Shown: positions 25,089 through 34,353 of the stretch, piece after piece | How the letters are laid out: each line of letters starts with the position of its first letter | Position numbering within the stretch: position 1 is the stretch's first letter | Source: Paenibacillus sp. FSL R10-2782 | GTDB taxonomy: Bacteria; Bacillota; Bacilli; Paenibacillales; Paenibacillaceae | DNA length: 64,000 bases | Direction of reading: 5' to 3' | Assembly (NCBI RefSeq): GCF_038592985.1 | Contig: NZ_CP151951.1 | Span: forward strand, 4,145,001 to 4,209,000 | The notes under the pieces: model-generated | What the model was told of the DNA's origin: nothing | Database searches by the model: none | Seen by the model: only the letters and a program-made list of their open reading frames with translations | Made by a program: the position numbers and the translations under genes

Positions 25089-25849
25089 CAGACCCCAGCC
25101 CCCGCACGTCCTGCTCCGATCTTGTCTGCAATCGGTCCGAGCACCTCTTTTTGGCGCTCGATCATTTGCAGAATTCCTTGTTCACCCAAGCTGAGCAGTT
25201 GATCCAGCTCCTGACGGTCGAACGGACTTTCTTCACCCGTACCTTGCAGCTCAACATACTTGCCGCCGCCCGTCATCACGAGGTTCATGTCTACTTTGGC
25301 CTTGGAATCCTCTTCATAGTTCAGGTCGAGCAGCGCTTTGCCGCCAACAACCCCCACGCTGACGGATGCCAAAAAATCGGTAATTGGAAAAACAGGCAGC
25401 TTGTGCTGTAGCGCAATTTTATTCACAGCAATCGCCAGCGCTACGAAGGAACCGGTAATTGAAGTCGTGCGTGTGCCGCCATCCGCCTGAATCACGTCAC
25501 AGTCCAGCGTAATCGTACGCTCACCCAGCGCCTGCAAATTTACAACCGAACGCAGCGCTCTTCCGATCAGACGTTGAATCTCCATTGTCCGGCCTGTCAG
25601 CTTTCCACGTGCAGCCTCGCGCTGATTACGCGTATGAGTCGCCCTCGGAAGCATGGAATACTCTGCCGTTACCCAGCCCTTTCCTTGTCCCTTCATAAAG
25701 GGTGGAACGCGTTCTTCCACGGTAGCCGTACAGATGACTTTCGTCTCGCCAACCTCTATAAAAACAGAGCCCTCCGCATACTTATTTACTCCTGCTGTCA
25801 ATTTCATCGGGCGCAGCTCATCACCGTTTCGTCCGTTAGATCTACTCAT
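25088..25849 (-). CDS. rph: Ribonuclease PH
   Basis: 253 residues, phosphorolytic 3' exoribonuclease of the PNPase/RNase PH fold. Hallmarks seen: [14 protein letters not shown], the phosphate and RNA-binding [32 protein letters not shown] region (the family arginines), and [18 protein letters not shown]. It trims tRNA 3' ends. It lies downstream of gerM and upstream of rdgB, as in Bacillus. Confidence 0.95.
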   Translation of the reverse strand: MSRSNGRNGDELRPMKLTAGVNKYAEGSVFIEVGETKVICTATVEERVPPFMKGQGKGWVTAEYSMLPRATHTRNQREAARGKLTGRTMEIQRLIGRALRSVVNLQALGERTITLDCDVIQADGGTRTTSITGSFVALAIAVNKIALQHKLPVFPITDFLASVSVGVVGGKALLDLNYEEDSKAKVDMNLVMTGGGKYVELQGTGEESPFDRQELDQLLSLGEQGILQMIERQKEVLGPIADKIGAGRAGAGV

Positions 25850-25942
25850 GCTTTTTCCTCCTACGTCGTATGCAACCTGTTCTTATACGTTTATTTTACC
25901 AAAGTGTGCAGGCAAAAGCACCCCAAGGACGATTCGTCGCCC

Positions 25943-27001
25943 TTAAAGAGGAATTTCGTTAATGTGCTGGGGCTTGGCTACAGGCTCTCCATAATTCTGA
26001 TTATTTTGTCCAATCACGCTTTTTTCACCGTTCAGCTCAATCCGGATTTTGGTTTTAACCGCATCCTCTGAATTGTCTGCCGCCGTCAGTACGACCGATT
26101 CCAGAAACTCGGCAGGCACCGCTTCTCCCTTGGCAAACATATCATCCGAGAGCGATACCGTAATCACGTTATCCTTGGAGCGTTCCACAGATTTCAGAGC
26201 CGTCTCCCCTGTCATGACTTCCTGTAGTCCATCCTGGGTCTGCGGCCCCTGGATCAACTGATGCAGCGCGGACTGAACACGATCTTTTTCCGGGGTGACC
26301 AGCCGTGTTACCGGCACATAATATTGAACTCCAGCGGGAGATGAAGATGAAAAATATACCGTAACCGGACTGGAATCCAGCGGCGTAACGCCATGACCTA
26401 CCTCCAGATTAATGCCTACTGCACGGGTCAGGGGATGATCCAGCGGTGTGCCGCCAACAGGCATTTCGTTCAGCTTTTTGCCATCCACCCAGATTTGTAC
26501 GCTTTGAATATCGGGACGGTCAGTCAGGGTCCAGGTCAAGCTCTCCATTAATTTGCGTTCTTCCTGTGCCTTGTAGCTGCCGAACGATTTGTTGAATTCG
26601 ACGACTGCCAGCTTGTTCTTCTTGTCCACCGTCACACTCTTCACTTCTGTACCTTGGGGCAGCACGCCCTTGAAACCCTCCGGCAATAATCCGGCATACG
26701 GACCGCCCTCCACCAGCGTTTCCAGCGCCGACTTGGCATCCGCCTGCACATCACCTGTAGCAATCGGTAAGGATACCGGGGCCAGCAAACCGTTATGATC
26801 CTGTAAAAATACAGCTCTCAGTTGTCCAGTGCTGACGGGGGCTTTTCCGGTCACCGCTTTGATCATAGACTGCTCCGTCGTGGATGGCGGGGGATCAATA
26901 GACGCCGATTCATTGCCAAAAAGGCTACAGCCTGACAACAACAACGGCAGGGTCAGCAGCCCTACTACGGACGTCACGCGCAATGGATGTTTTATGTTCA
27001 T
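25943..27001 (-). CDS. gerM: Spore germination/sporulation lipoprotein GerM
   Basis: 352 residues. A lipoprotein signal is present (lipobox LLLSGC, lipidated Cys25), so it is attached to the outer face of the membrane. Two similar ~130-residue GerMN modules follow, at about 60-190 and 210-330, each with the repeating VYF/V-T-LVE-GP pattern. GerM is needed for sporulation and spore cortex or septum peptidoglycan assembly in Bacillus. The linkage gerM-rph-rdgB is conserved in spore formers and supports the call. A linker rich in Ser, Pro and Thr follows the lipid anchor. Confidence 0.9.
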   Translation of the reverse strand: MNIKHPLRVTSVVGLLTLPLLLSGCSLFGNESASIDPPPSTTEQSMIKAVTGKAPVSTGQLRAVFLQDHNGLLAPVSLPIATGDVQADAKSALETLVEGGPYAGLLPEGFKGVLPQGTEVKSVTVDKKNKLAVVEFNKSFGSYKAQEERKLMESLTWTLTDRPDIQSVQIWVDGKKLNEMPVGGTPLDHPLTRAVGINLEVGHGVTPLDSSPVTVYFSSSSPAGVQYYVPVTRLVTPEKDRVQSALHQLIQGPQTQDGLQEVMTGETALKSVERSKDNVITVSLSDDMFAKGEAVPAEFLESVVLTAADNSEDAVKTKIRIELNGEKSVIGQNNQNYGEPVAKPQHINEIPL

Positions 27002-27153
27002 AAATGAAGTTCCTCCCTAACAATTTTGTACAGATTGTACTAATATGTATACGAGCCTCGCGTAAAAAATAACTACTTTTTCATCCGATTGGACACACTG
27101 GTCATAATTGCAGTAACAATCAGGAACGATACGAGGAGGGGAACTTCAACTTT

Positions 27154-27711
27154 ATGGACAAGAAAAAAGTGCCTTATAGCCTGAATAGTAAAAAGGTAGC
27201 CGATGCCACCCGCGAATGGCTGCACAAGCGTGGTGTAAACATTACGGAAATCGCAGAGCTGGTCATGCTTTTGCAAAAAAAATATTACCCGAATTTAACG
27301 ATGGAGGAATGTATTGAGAATGTGGAAAAGGTACTGATGAAACGCGAAGTCCAAAATGCGGTGCTTACGGGCATCCAACTGGATATCCTTGCCGAGCAAG
27401 GCGCTCTCCTTCCCCCATTGCAGGATATGATCGAAAATGATGAAGGGCTGTACGGAGTGGATGAAATCTTGGCCTTTTCCATTGTAAATGTATACGGCAG
27501 CATTGGATTTACGAATTACGGTTATGTGGACAAGCTTAAACCGGGCGTGCTGGAACGACTGAACGATAAAAGCCTGGGACCGATCCATACGTTTCTGGAC
27601 GATATTGTCGGGGCCATCGCTGCTTCGGCCAGCAGTCGTATCGCGCATCGCAAGCAGGCAGAACGCGAGCAGGAGCTTGGGGAGGAAAGCGCCCCGAATA
27701 CAACCCGTTAA
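27154..27711 (+). CDS. PgpA-like phosphatidylglycerophosphatase (YutG family)
   Basis: 185 residues. The middle of the protein carries GVDEILAFSIVNVYGSIGFTNYGYVDK and HTFLDDIVGAIAASASSR, which fit the soluble PgpA domain seen in Firmicutes (YutG). In that family acidic residues bind metal for dephosphorylating phosphatidylglycerophosphate. The N-terminal ~60 residues are helical and polar, as in YutG. It is divergent from gerM and has a good ribosome site (GAGGAGGGG). The catalytic activity of the Firmicute branch is less certain than that of E. coli PgpA. Confidence 0.75.
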   Translation: MDKKKVPYSLNSKKVADATREWLHKRGVNITEIAELVMLLQKKYYPNLTMEECIENVEKVLMKREVQNAVLTGIQLDILAEQGALLPPLQDMIENDEGLYGVDEILAFSIVNVYGSIGFTNYGYVDKLKPGVLERLNDKSLGPIHTFLDDIVGAIAASASSRIAHRKQAEREQELGEESAPNTTR

Positions 27712-27819
27712 ATAATAACTCGCTAAATAACGACGGTTAGAATACAACAGATATATGCAGGGTGAGAGGAGAACAAGACATGGCTGGAGTAGCGTCTGTG
27801 CGCTTGACCTGTATATAAG

Positions 27820-27866
27820 CAAAAATGCCGGGTCTGATCTTCAAATGAGAAGCGATCAGACCCGGC
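27820..27866 (-). terminator. Terminator after the SDR gene
   Basis: GCCGGGTCTGATC pairs with GATCAGACCCGGC (13 bp). On the minus strand TTTTTGC follows. Confidence 0.85.
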
Positions 27867-27902
27867 GCATGGGGAAAACTAACGTAATGGTTACAATCTG
27901 AT

Positions 27903-28688
27903 TTATTTTTGTGGGCGCAGTGCACGTTCTACAATTCCCAGCGTGGATTGACGAGAGAAGAACCGGGACACCTGAGCTACCCAATAGTTTTGACGACCGG
28001 AAATGATGTGACTACGCCCCTTTTCAAATGCTCTCAGCGCGTTCTTCACAACGGTTTGGGGAGTTTCCCTAACTCCAATTGACGCTTCACTTGCGCCAAC
28101 AATATCAAAAAACGGCGTTTCTGTTGAGCCTGGACAAAGCGCCAGAACTTTAAGCCCCCGTTTCCGATTTTCTGCCCATAGCGCTTCAGTAAAAGAAAGC
28201 ACAAATGCTTTGGTTGCTCCATACACCGCCATATACGGATCGGGCTGAAATGCGGCTGTGGAAGCCACATTGATTAATCCGCCATCCCGGTTACGCAATA
28301 AATCAGGCATAAATGCATGGGTGATATCGACTAAAGCAGCCACATTGAGCATGACTTCCTCATGCTGCCGTTCTCCTGAAACCTGCTCGAAGTATCCATA
28401 GGTGGCAAAGCCGGCATTGTTAATCAAGAGATCCACCTTTAGTTGATGTTTTTGAACCTCCTGATGTAATGTTTGCGGCGCTCCTGTCGCGGAAAGATCA
28501 AGTGCGATGACTGTTGTCTTTACATTGTATTTAGCAGAGAGCTCCTCAGCCAACGCCTTCAACTTCGTTTCATTACGTGCCACCAAAATGAGATTGCATT
28601 TTTGAGCTGCCAGCGAATAGGCAAAGGCTTCCCCAATACCGGATGATGCACCTGTGATCAGAGCTGTTTTGTTTGCGTACATAAACAT
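27903..28688 (-). CDS. Short-chain dehydrogenase/reductase
   Basis: 261 residues from the ATG at 28688, nine bases after GGAGG. The classic SDR layout is seen: TGASSGIG cofactor loop, NNAG near residue 88, catalytic Ser (VAST), and YGATK as the YxxxK pair. The C-terminal RSHIISGRQNYWVAQVSRFF resembles the YqjQ/DltE-type membrane-associated reductases. The substrate is unknown. A TetR gene lies directly upstream on the same strand and the two promoters share a 15-base motif, so the regulator probably controls this enzyme. Confidence 0.87.
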   Translation of the reverse strand: MFMYANKTALITGASSGIGEAFAYSLAAQKCNLILVARNETKLKALAEELSAKYNVKTTVIALDLSATGAPQTLHQEVQKHQLKVDLLINNAGFATYGYFEQVSGERQHEEVMLNVAALVDITHAFMPDLLRNRDGGLINVASTAAFQPDPYMAVYGATKAFVLSFTEALWAENRKRGLKVLALCPGSTETPFFDIVGASEASIGVRETPQTVVKNALRAFEKGRSHIISGRQNYWVAQVSRFFSRQSTLGIVERALRPQK

Positions 28689-28724
28689 GATTATTAACCT
28701 CCGTAGTATCATTGTTTTATATAA

Positions 28725-28739
28725 GAAACATTGTTACCA
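28725..28739. promoter_or_regulatory. Putative TetR operator before the SDR gene
   Basis: GAAACATTGTTACCA is found again with one change (GAAACGTTGTTACCA, 29490-29504) before the TetR gene. A shared motif in both promoters of a regulator-target pair suggests an operator. Confidence 0.5.
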
Positions 28740-28795
28740 TTGCTACAAAATGAGCTGAAGTCATCCACTATGACGACCTCAGTACACTTCATATT

Positions 28796-29434
28796 TTAAG
28801 ATTGGGATGAGGGTGTTTTAAATGCTGGGAGCGTATTCTTTAGTGTAAATGCATACACCTCTTGAGCCATGTCTATATCTGAAAAATGACCAGCAAACTG
28901 AAGATGTATGACTCCGTGTAAAGCAGACCAAAACATCCGGACAACCAGCAGCGGATCATGTTCTTCCAGTTCACCCTGCTCCATACCGTGTATGATGGTT
29001 TGCAGGATTTGAGACAGGGCCGTTGTCGTGCCCTCCAGACTCTGTTCATCCGGCTTAAAATCAGATAAAGCCCCACCAAACATCATTTTGTAATAGGCCG
29101 AATGAAGCTGCGCAAATTGCCAATACGCCCAGCTTAGAGCTTCCAGATCAGCGAGTACGTTATCGGTCTTCGGAACTTGTTGAAAGGTTTCGGCCAATAG
29201 CCGACATCCATCCAGATACATCTCATTGGCGAGACCATCCTTGCTGCCGAAAATACTATAAATAATTTTGGTGGAGCAGCTTAATTTCTGGGCAACTCGT
29301 CGTACAGTCACAGCCTCTGGCCCTTCTTCCGCAAGAAGGATACATGCCGCATCAATGACATTTTTACGAAGCAATTGCTGCTGCTGTAGCTTCACTTCCG
29401 AATAGGTTTTATAGGGATGCGATGGCTCGGACAT
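28796..29434 (-). CDS. TetR/AcrR-family regulator
   Basis: 212 residues. The N-terminal HTH is typical: IDAACILLAEEGPEAVTVRRVAQKLSCSTKIIYSIFGSKDGL. A helical ligand domain of the WHG/TetR_C type follows. The gene is next to, and transcribed toward, the SDR gene. Its own upstream region holds the same motif as that of the SDR gene, so it is probably self-regulating and controls the reductase. The inducer is unknown. Confidence 0.87.
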   Translation of the reverse strand: MSEPSHPYKTYSEVKLQQQQLLRKNVIDAACILLAEEGPEAVTVRRVAQKLSCSTKIIYSIFGSKDGLANEMYLDGCRLLAETFQQVPKTDNVLADLEALSWAYWQFAQLHSAYYKMMFGGALSDFKPDEQSLEGTTTALSQILQTIIHGMEQGELEEHDPLLVVRMFWSALHGVIHLQFAGHFSDIDMAQEVYAFTLKNTLPAFKTPSSQS

Positions 29435-29489
29435 TTTTTAATGCACTTCCTTACTATTTTTAACATAGAGTTTGAACATGGTCTTTCCG

Positions 29490-29504
29490 GAAACGTTGTT
29501 ACCA
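29490..29504. promoter_or_regulatory. Putative TetR operator before the TetR gene
   Basis: GAAACGTTGTTACCA, 14 of 15 bases identical to the copy before the SDR gene. Here it extends into the inverted repeat TTGTT-ACC-AACAA (29496-29508), a half-site spacing plausible for a TetR dimer. Confidence 0.5.
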
Positions 29505-29562
29505 ACAAGAATCATAGTATTCTAAATCTGATTTTTTGTCAAATCCTAAAATCGCTACAGCA

Positions 29563-30198
29563 TCAATAGGCAATGCCTACCCGTGTGTGTAGAAAGTCAG
29601 TGCTACTCAACTGACGATAGGTAAAATCGGCCGTGTCAGCGGTGGAAATTTGTGTGCCCCCCTCGGGCAGCAGATCCTTTTCCACGCGATATATGCCCGT
29701 CCGCGCTCCGTCCGGCAGATAGGTTGGGCAGACTATCGTCCAGTCCAGCGCTGAATCGCGCAGCAGTTCGTACACCCAGCGGTGTTCCTCAGCCGCACGG
29801 GTGCTGCGCCGCCGGGTCTCGGAGGATTCATACCGATACAAGCATGGCTCCGTCCGACTCTGCAAAATCCCTGCCGTCCCTACTGTAATGAGCCGGGAAA
29901 CGGACTGCTCCTGCATAAGCCGGATCAGCAAACGCATATTCACGGATAAGGTCGTGGTTCCGTCCGTATTCAGCGCGCTGATGACTGCTGTCGTCCTGCC
30001 CTCCAGCGCTTGTGCTACATCCTCAGCATGGGTCGCATCTCCTTCTACGATCTGAAGCTGCGTTCCATATCTTAATTTGTATGCCTCCAGCTTGTCCGAT
30101 GAACGAACAAGGGCTGTAACGGTATGACCGTCTGCCAACGCGTATTCCAGGATAAAACGCCCCACGCGACCGGTAGCCCCCAGCAGCAATAAATTCAT
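29563..30198 (-). CDS. NAD(P)-binding atypical SDR (NmrA/YwnB-like)
   Basis: 211 residues from the ATG at 30198 (AAAGAGG upstream). The start MNLLLLGATGRVGRFILEYAL is the GxxGxxG cofactor loop of atypical SDRs, followed by VTALVRSSDKL and VEGDATHAEDV. The typical Tyr-x-x-x-Lys pair is not obvious, which is usual for NmrA-like and flavin-reductase-like members. It may be a redox sensor or a reductase; the substrate is unknown. It stops about 130 bases before the TetR gene on the same strand. Confidence 0.8.
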   Translation of the reverse strand: MNLLLLGATGRVGRFILEYALADGHTVTALVRSSDKLEAYKLRYGTQLQIVEGDATHAEDVAQALEGRTTAVISALNTDGTTTLSVNMRLLIRLMQEQSVSRLITVGTAGILQSRTEPCLYRYESSETRRRSTRAAEEHRWVYELLRDSALDWTIVCPTYLPDGARTGIYRVEKDLLPEGGTQISTADTADFTYRQLSSTDFLHTRVGIAY

Positions 30199-30252
30199 AT
30201 CAGCCTCTTTCCCGGCTTGGATGCCGTTGGTCCTTCTGTTAACTTTCCGCAA

Positions 30253-31275
30253 TTATTTCCCGCAAAGTGGATAGAAACGCGCGGTATGGTTCGTCTCGCT
30301 CATCGAGGCCCGACCACGTCGCTCCAGTTCCACCAGATGGGCCAGTGTTTCAGACATGGCAAACCGCAACTGGTGAATACCCAGCTTGTCACTGAATACA
30401 GCGATACACAGCTCATAGGCTGTACTGCCCTCTGGCTGGATCAACTCATGGAACTTGTCCAGCCGTTCTTCATGATGCTCCAGCAGCGCCTGCGTCCGTT
30501 CACGAAAGTACCCAAACGGATTACGATGCCCCGGATATGCCCACGCTACCTCCAGCTCGCCAAGACGCTGCAAGCCGTCTAAAAAAGACTGCAAGGGCTG
30601 GGCATCGCTCCCTGGCAACAGACTGATATTAGGCGAAATCCTCGGTAAAACCGCGTCACCGCACAAAATAACGCCGCTATCCGGCTCATACAAAGAGACA
30701 TGTCCAGGCGCATGCCCCCCTGTCTCAATGGGCAGCCAGCTACGTCCACCCCATTCCAGACGGGCAGCCTGCCCGACAGGAATAACAGTGATGTCAGGCT
30801 GTGGATTCACTTGCAGATGAGCCTGCTGCATGTGCAGCTCCAAGGCCGCTACCTGCTCCACAGGAAAGCCGTGACGGACAAAAAAGCTTGGCAGCCTCTG
30901 CTCCATCGGCATAGAGATATCCGCTTGTAAATCTGGGCGACCCCACATCATCATCGCTTCCTTATGGCTCCGCGCTGACATATGTACACGAGCCTGACCT
31001 TGCTGCTGCATCCAGCCCGCCAAGCCGTAATGATCCGGGTGATGATGAGTCACGACAATGTCCGAGATATCACCGAAGGACATCCCCAGCTCCTGGAAGA
31101 CATGCTCCCATTCCTCCTCCGTATCCGTACTGCGCGGGCCGGGGTCTACGATCGTAAATCCGTCCTGTCCCTTCAGCACATAGCTGTTCACCCACCGCAG
31201 CGGAAAGGACATGGATATTTTGACCTGAAAGCCTCCATCTATTCGTTCACACGGCGTCAGCTCCGGCATCCTCAT
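30253..31275 (-). CDS. Metallo-beta-lactamase-fold hydrolase
   Basis: 340 residues. The metal-binding motif THHHPDHYGL near residue 76 is the HxHxDH signature, followed by IETGGHAPGHVSLY (third His) and ILCGDAVLP (bridging Asp). A ~100-residue helical C-terminal extension is present, as in glyoxalase II-like or YqgX-like hydrolases. The substrate cannot be told. It lies between the atypical SDR and the methyltransferase on the same strand, with gaps of 54 and 23 bases, so co-transcription is likely. Confidence 0.85.
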   Translation of the reverse strand: MRMPELTPCERIDGGFQVKISMSFPLRWVNSYVLKGQDGFTIVDPGPRSTDTEEEWEHVFQELGMSFGDISDIVVTHHHPDHYGLAGWMQQQGQARVHMSARSHKEAMMMWGRPDLQADISMPMEQRLPSFFVRHGFPVEQVAALELHMQQAHLQVNPQPDITVIPVGQAARLEWGGRSWLPIETGGHAPGHVSLYEPDSGVILCGDAVLPRISPNISLLPGSDAQPLQSFLDGLQRLGELEVAWAYPGHRNPFGYFRERTQALLEHHEERLDKFHELIQPEGSTAYELCIAVFSDKLGIHQLRFAMSETLAHLVELERRGRASMSETNHTARFYPLCGK

Positions 31276-31298
31276 GGCTTCCCATCCGCCTTTCCGTA

Positions 31299-32042
31299 TT
31301 AAGCACGCACGCCGACAAAAATCATTCGGGGCGATGCATTTTCGATATATTTATCTTCATTATAGCTTCCATGTACCTGCTCTACAGACAGTCCGGCTTC
31401 CTCCAGCAAAGCACGAAATTTTTCATACGGGTACAGCTTGACACGTTCATGATACACGCGTGCAGGCTCTTCATCCGCTAATCCTATTGAACGAATGGCG
31501 ATCTGTTTTTTTACAAATCCGTCCTCGATAACCCGATGCTCCTCAATCTGATTTCCTTCATCCTCCCGTGATGAATGCGGCACCAGATGAGCAGCTACGT
31601 ACGCAGGATTCAAATAATCTATAATAAAACGTCCGCTCGGCTTCAACAGCCGATAAATTTCTTTTAATACTTTAAGCTGCTCCGTGTCCTCCTCAAAGTA
31701 ACCGAAGGAAGTAAACAAATTCACCACCGCATCAAAGCTTTCCTCCAGCGGCACCTCTCTCATATCGCCCTGATGCCAGCTTACCCGTCCTTCGGGATCG
31801 GAAGCATGTGCCTCACGCAGCAGCACACCGGACAAATCCACGCCCGTTACCTTATAGCCGGCATCGGCGAGCGCAAGCGAATGACGTCCCATGCCACAGC
31901 ACAGATCCAATACGCTGGATCCCTGCGGTAATTTGAGCCAAGAGATCATTTTCTGCACTTCCTGATAGGCCCCCTGAAAATCGCGATGCTTGTATACTAA
32001 TAAATAATCTTCCCCAAAGCTCTGCTCATACCATTCTGCCAT
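31299..32042 (-). CDS. Class I SAM-dependent methyltransferase
   Basis: 247 residues from the ATG at 32042 (GGAGGAG upstream). The SAM-binding motif VLDLCCGMGRHSLALADAGY is followed by VTGVDLS, WHQGDMREVPLEESFDAVVNLFTSFGYF and FIIDYLN, the standard motifs I-IV of the Rossmann-fold methyltransferases. The C-terminal part resembles YlxH/YodH-type small-molecule methyltransferases. The acceptor is unknown. Confidence 0.85.
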   Translation of the reverse strand: MAEWYEQSFGEDYLLVYKHRDFQGAYQEVQKMISWLKLPQGSSVLDLCCGMGRHSLALADAGYKVTGVDLSGVLLREAHASDPEGRVSWHQGDMREVPLEESFDAVVNLFTSFGYFEEDTEQLKVLKEIYRLLKPSGRFIIDYLNPAYVAAHLVPHSSREDEGNQIEEHRVIEDGFVKKQIAIRSIGLADEEPARVYHERVKLYPYEKFRALLEEAGLSVEQVHGSYNEDKYIENASPRMIFVGVRA

Positions 32043-32275
32043 ATTGTTTCTCCTCCATGAACTCATTTCACTCTATTACATACTATATTAGCTTTTTAAA
32101 GCTGGAACTCAAAAACATTACGATTAAGGCTTTTGCAAAAATCCACAAAGCGACTTATATTAAATATTCGTAGGAACTTCATACCAGCTTCATGCGATTC
32201 ATCCCATTTTATCATTAAAATGAATCAAGGGAACGCCTTTTGATGCTATTCATGAAGGAATGGAGCGGCAACGTT

Positions 32276-33154
32276 ATGATTCAAATCGGACTTACGGGTT
32301 GGGGCGATCACGATGATCTGTATCCGGTCGGCACCAAAGCCAATCAAAAATTAAGCGTCTATGGAAGCCATTTTTCAGTGGTGGAGATGGATAGTTCTTT
32401 TTATGCCGTGCAGCCCACAGATCGTATGGCACGCTGGGCGACCGAAACCCCTGACTCATTTTCATTTCTCGTCAAAGCCTATCAGGGCATGACCGGGCAT
32501 ACGCGCGGCAAACAGCCTTATTTCAAAACAACTGATGCCATGTACGAAGCATTGCATACCTCCATACACCCTCTCCGCGAAGCGGGCAAGCTCAAGGCTG
32601 TGCTGTTTCAATACCCGCCCTGGTTCGACTGTACACGCGAGAACGTCGCCGTACTGCGGGACACGAAAAAAAGGATGGGAGAGGTCCCATCCGTACTTGA
32701 ATTCAGACATCAAAGCTGGTTCACACCTGAATTTCGAAAGCAAACGCTAGCATTTATGCGTGAGGAAGGCTGGATACACAGCGTATGCGACGAGCCGCAG
32801 GCGGGACTGGGGTCCGTCCCGATTGTGCCGCAGGCTACGGACAGCAATCTGACAGTGGTACGTCTCCACGGACGCAATGTGTCCGGCTGGAATCAAAGCT
32901 CCGCACCCAACTGGCGAGAGATTCGTTACCTGTATCGGTATAATGAGAGTGAGTTGGCCGAATGGAAGGACCGATTGCTGGAGCTAGAGCAGCAAAGCCG
33001 CGAGGTGTGCGTTATGTTCAACAACAATTCAGGTGGAGATGCCGCCGCTAACGCCAAGCAGCTCATGACCATGCTCGGCATGGAGCCTAAACCCTTTCCA
33101 CCCCGCAAGCCACCGGAAGAGGACAATGGACCGGAACAGCTCGAACTATTTTGA
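32276..33154 (+). CDS. DUF72-family protein (YunF-like)
   Basis: 292 residues starting MIQIGLTGWGDHDDLYP, the characteristic opening of the Firmicute DUF72 branch; two upstream ATGs are possible but less like the family. The protein is a TIM-barrel: IGLTGW at the first strand, FSFLVKAYQGMTGH, FQYPPWF, EFRHQSW, VRLHGRN and the end VMFNNNSGGDAAANAKQL. Molecular function is unknown in the family. Its 3' end overlaps the 3' end of the convergent GT2-TPR gene by 9 bases. Confidence 0.85.
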   Translation: MIQIGLTGWGDHDDLYPVGTKANQKLSVYGSHFSVVEMDSSFYAVQPTDRMARWATETPDSFSFLVKAYQGMTGHTRGKQPYFKTTDAMYEALHTSIHPLREAGKLKAVLFQYPPWFDCTRENVAVLRDTKKRMGEVPSVLEFRHQSWFTPEFRKQTLAFMREEGWIHSVCDEPQAGLGSVPIVPQATDSNLTVVRLHGRNVSGWNQSSAPNWREIRYLYRYNESELAEWKDRLLELEQQSREVCVMFNNNSGGDAAANAKQLMTMLGMEPKPFPPRKPPEEDNGPEQLELF

Positions 33155-34312
33155 AGGGCGGGCTGAGGATGAAAGGTTTTGAATAGCACTCCTTAGCTTG
33201 CGCTCGTTATCCAGCAAATACGGGTCCTCAGGCAAATATCGCAAAGCTTTTTGGTTATGCTCATATGAAGCGTCCAGCTTGCCCAGATTGGCGCAGCAAT
33301 GACTAAGTCGTACATGCGGCAGCCAGGAGTAGCAGGGCAGCGGAACAGCTCTCAAACCAGACACACCCTGCTGCTCCAGTGCTTTTTCGTACCAATAGGC
33401 GGCTATGCTCCACTCTTTTCGTGTAAAAAACCAGTCACCGATCATGCAGCACAGGTCCGCTTGCGGCACATCATATCGGAAGGAACGCAGCAGAATATCC
33501 AGTTGTTGCTCTGGCTCCCCGAGATGAAGATAGCATTCCGCCAACCTTACGCAAGCGGTAATCCGGTCCTCCCGGTAGCCGCTCGGCTCACCCAGCAGGC
33601 GATTGAACGCCTCTGCCGCCTCGGCATATTCCTTGCGATCAAAGCACTCATTTGCGTGAAAATACAGCAGTCGTCCCTCCAGCTTGTCGGTCTCGCTGAT
33701 CCAGCGGGCAAGAATACGTTGATTACGGAGCGTGTGATCTTCCATGCGGCGGTGCGTTACAGCCACATCTGAATGGACGATTCGCCCCTCGGGTATCACC
33801 AGATCCTCATGCAGACGCCCTGCCCAGCGGTATTGGCGCTCCCTCTTTACGAGACGAATACGGCGCGAGGTGAACAACGGCTCACCCTGCTCACCTTCCG
33901 CCAGATGGAGTGGCATCATCACCGCGTCGATGTCCGTAGCCGTAGACAAATGCCGCTTCAAGGAACGCAGGCGCTCCCGATCTGGCTCCAGCAGCACATC
34001 GTCCGCATCCAGCCACAGGATATAGGAACAAGTGGCCTTGTCGAACGATTCGTTGCGGGCGGAGGCAAAATCGTCGTTCCAGTCGAATGTATACAGCCGA
34101 TCCGTATAACGGGCTGCAATGGTCTTCGTCTGATCCGTGGAACCAGTATCCACAATGATCATTTCATCCATCAGGTCCGCCACCGAATCCAGACACCGGG
34201 CAAGCGTCTGCTCCTCGTTTTTCACAATCATACACAAGCTGATGGTGACGGGAGGTTTAGTTATAGAGCCTTCCGCGCTACAGCTATGCGTCTTGGGCAT
34301 TTCCGTCGTCAT
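33146..34312 (-). CDS. GT2 glycosyltransferase with C-terminal TPR repeats
   Basis: 388 residues. Residues 20-~230 are a GT2 domain (SLCMIVKNEEQTLARCL, MIIVDTGSTDQT, metal motif LWLDADD). The C-terminal part is helical repeats with TPR spacing, ending in a predicted helix pair (LPEDPYLLDNERKL). This GT2-TPR layout is common in Firmicutes next to genes for protein or spore-surface glycosylation (SunS-like family). It is the last gene of a leftward block of methyltransferase, dehydrogenase, dehydratase and transferase, so it probably works on the same glycan. Confidence 0.87.
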   Translation of the reverse strand: MTTEMPKTHSCSAEGSITKPPVTISLCMIVKNEEQTLARCLDSVADLMDEMIIVDTGSTDQTKTIAARYTDRLYTFDWNDDFASARNESFDKATCSYILWLDADDVLLEPDRERLRSLKRHLSTATDIDAVMMPLHLAEGEQGEPLFTSRRIRLVKRERQYRWAGRLHEDLVIPEGRIVHSDVAVTHRRMEDHTLRNQRILARWISETDKLEGRLLYFHANECFDRKEYAEAAEAFNRLLGEPSGYREDRITACVRLAECYLHLGEPEQQLDILLRSFRYDVPQADLCCMIGDWFFTRKEWSIAAYWYEKALEQQGVSGLRAVPLPCYSWLPHVRLSHCCANLGKLDASYEHNQKALRYLPEDPYLLDNERKLRSAIQNLSSSARPSK

Positions 34313-34353
34313 GACTTCAACCCATCCCCTTTACCGTTGGCTGTATTCCCGGT

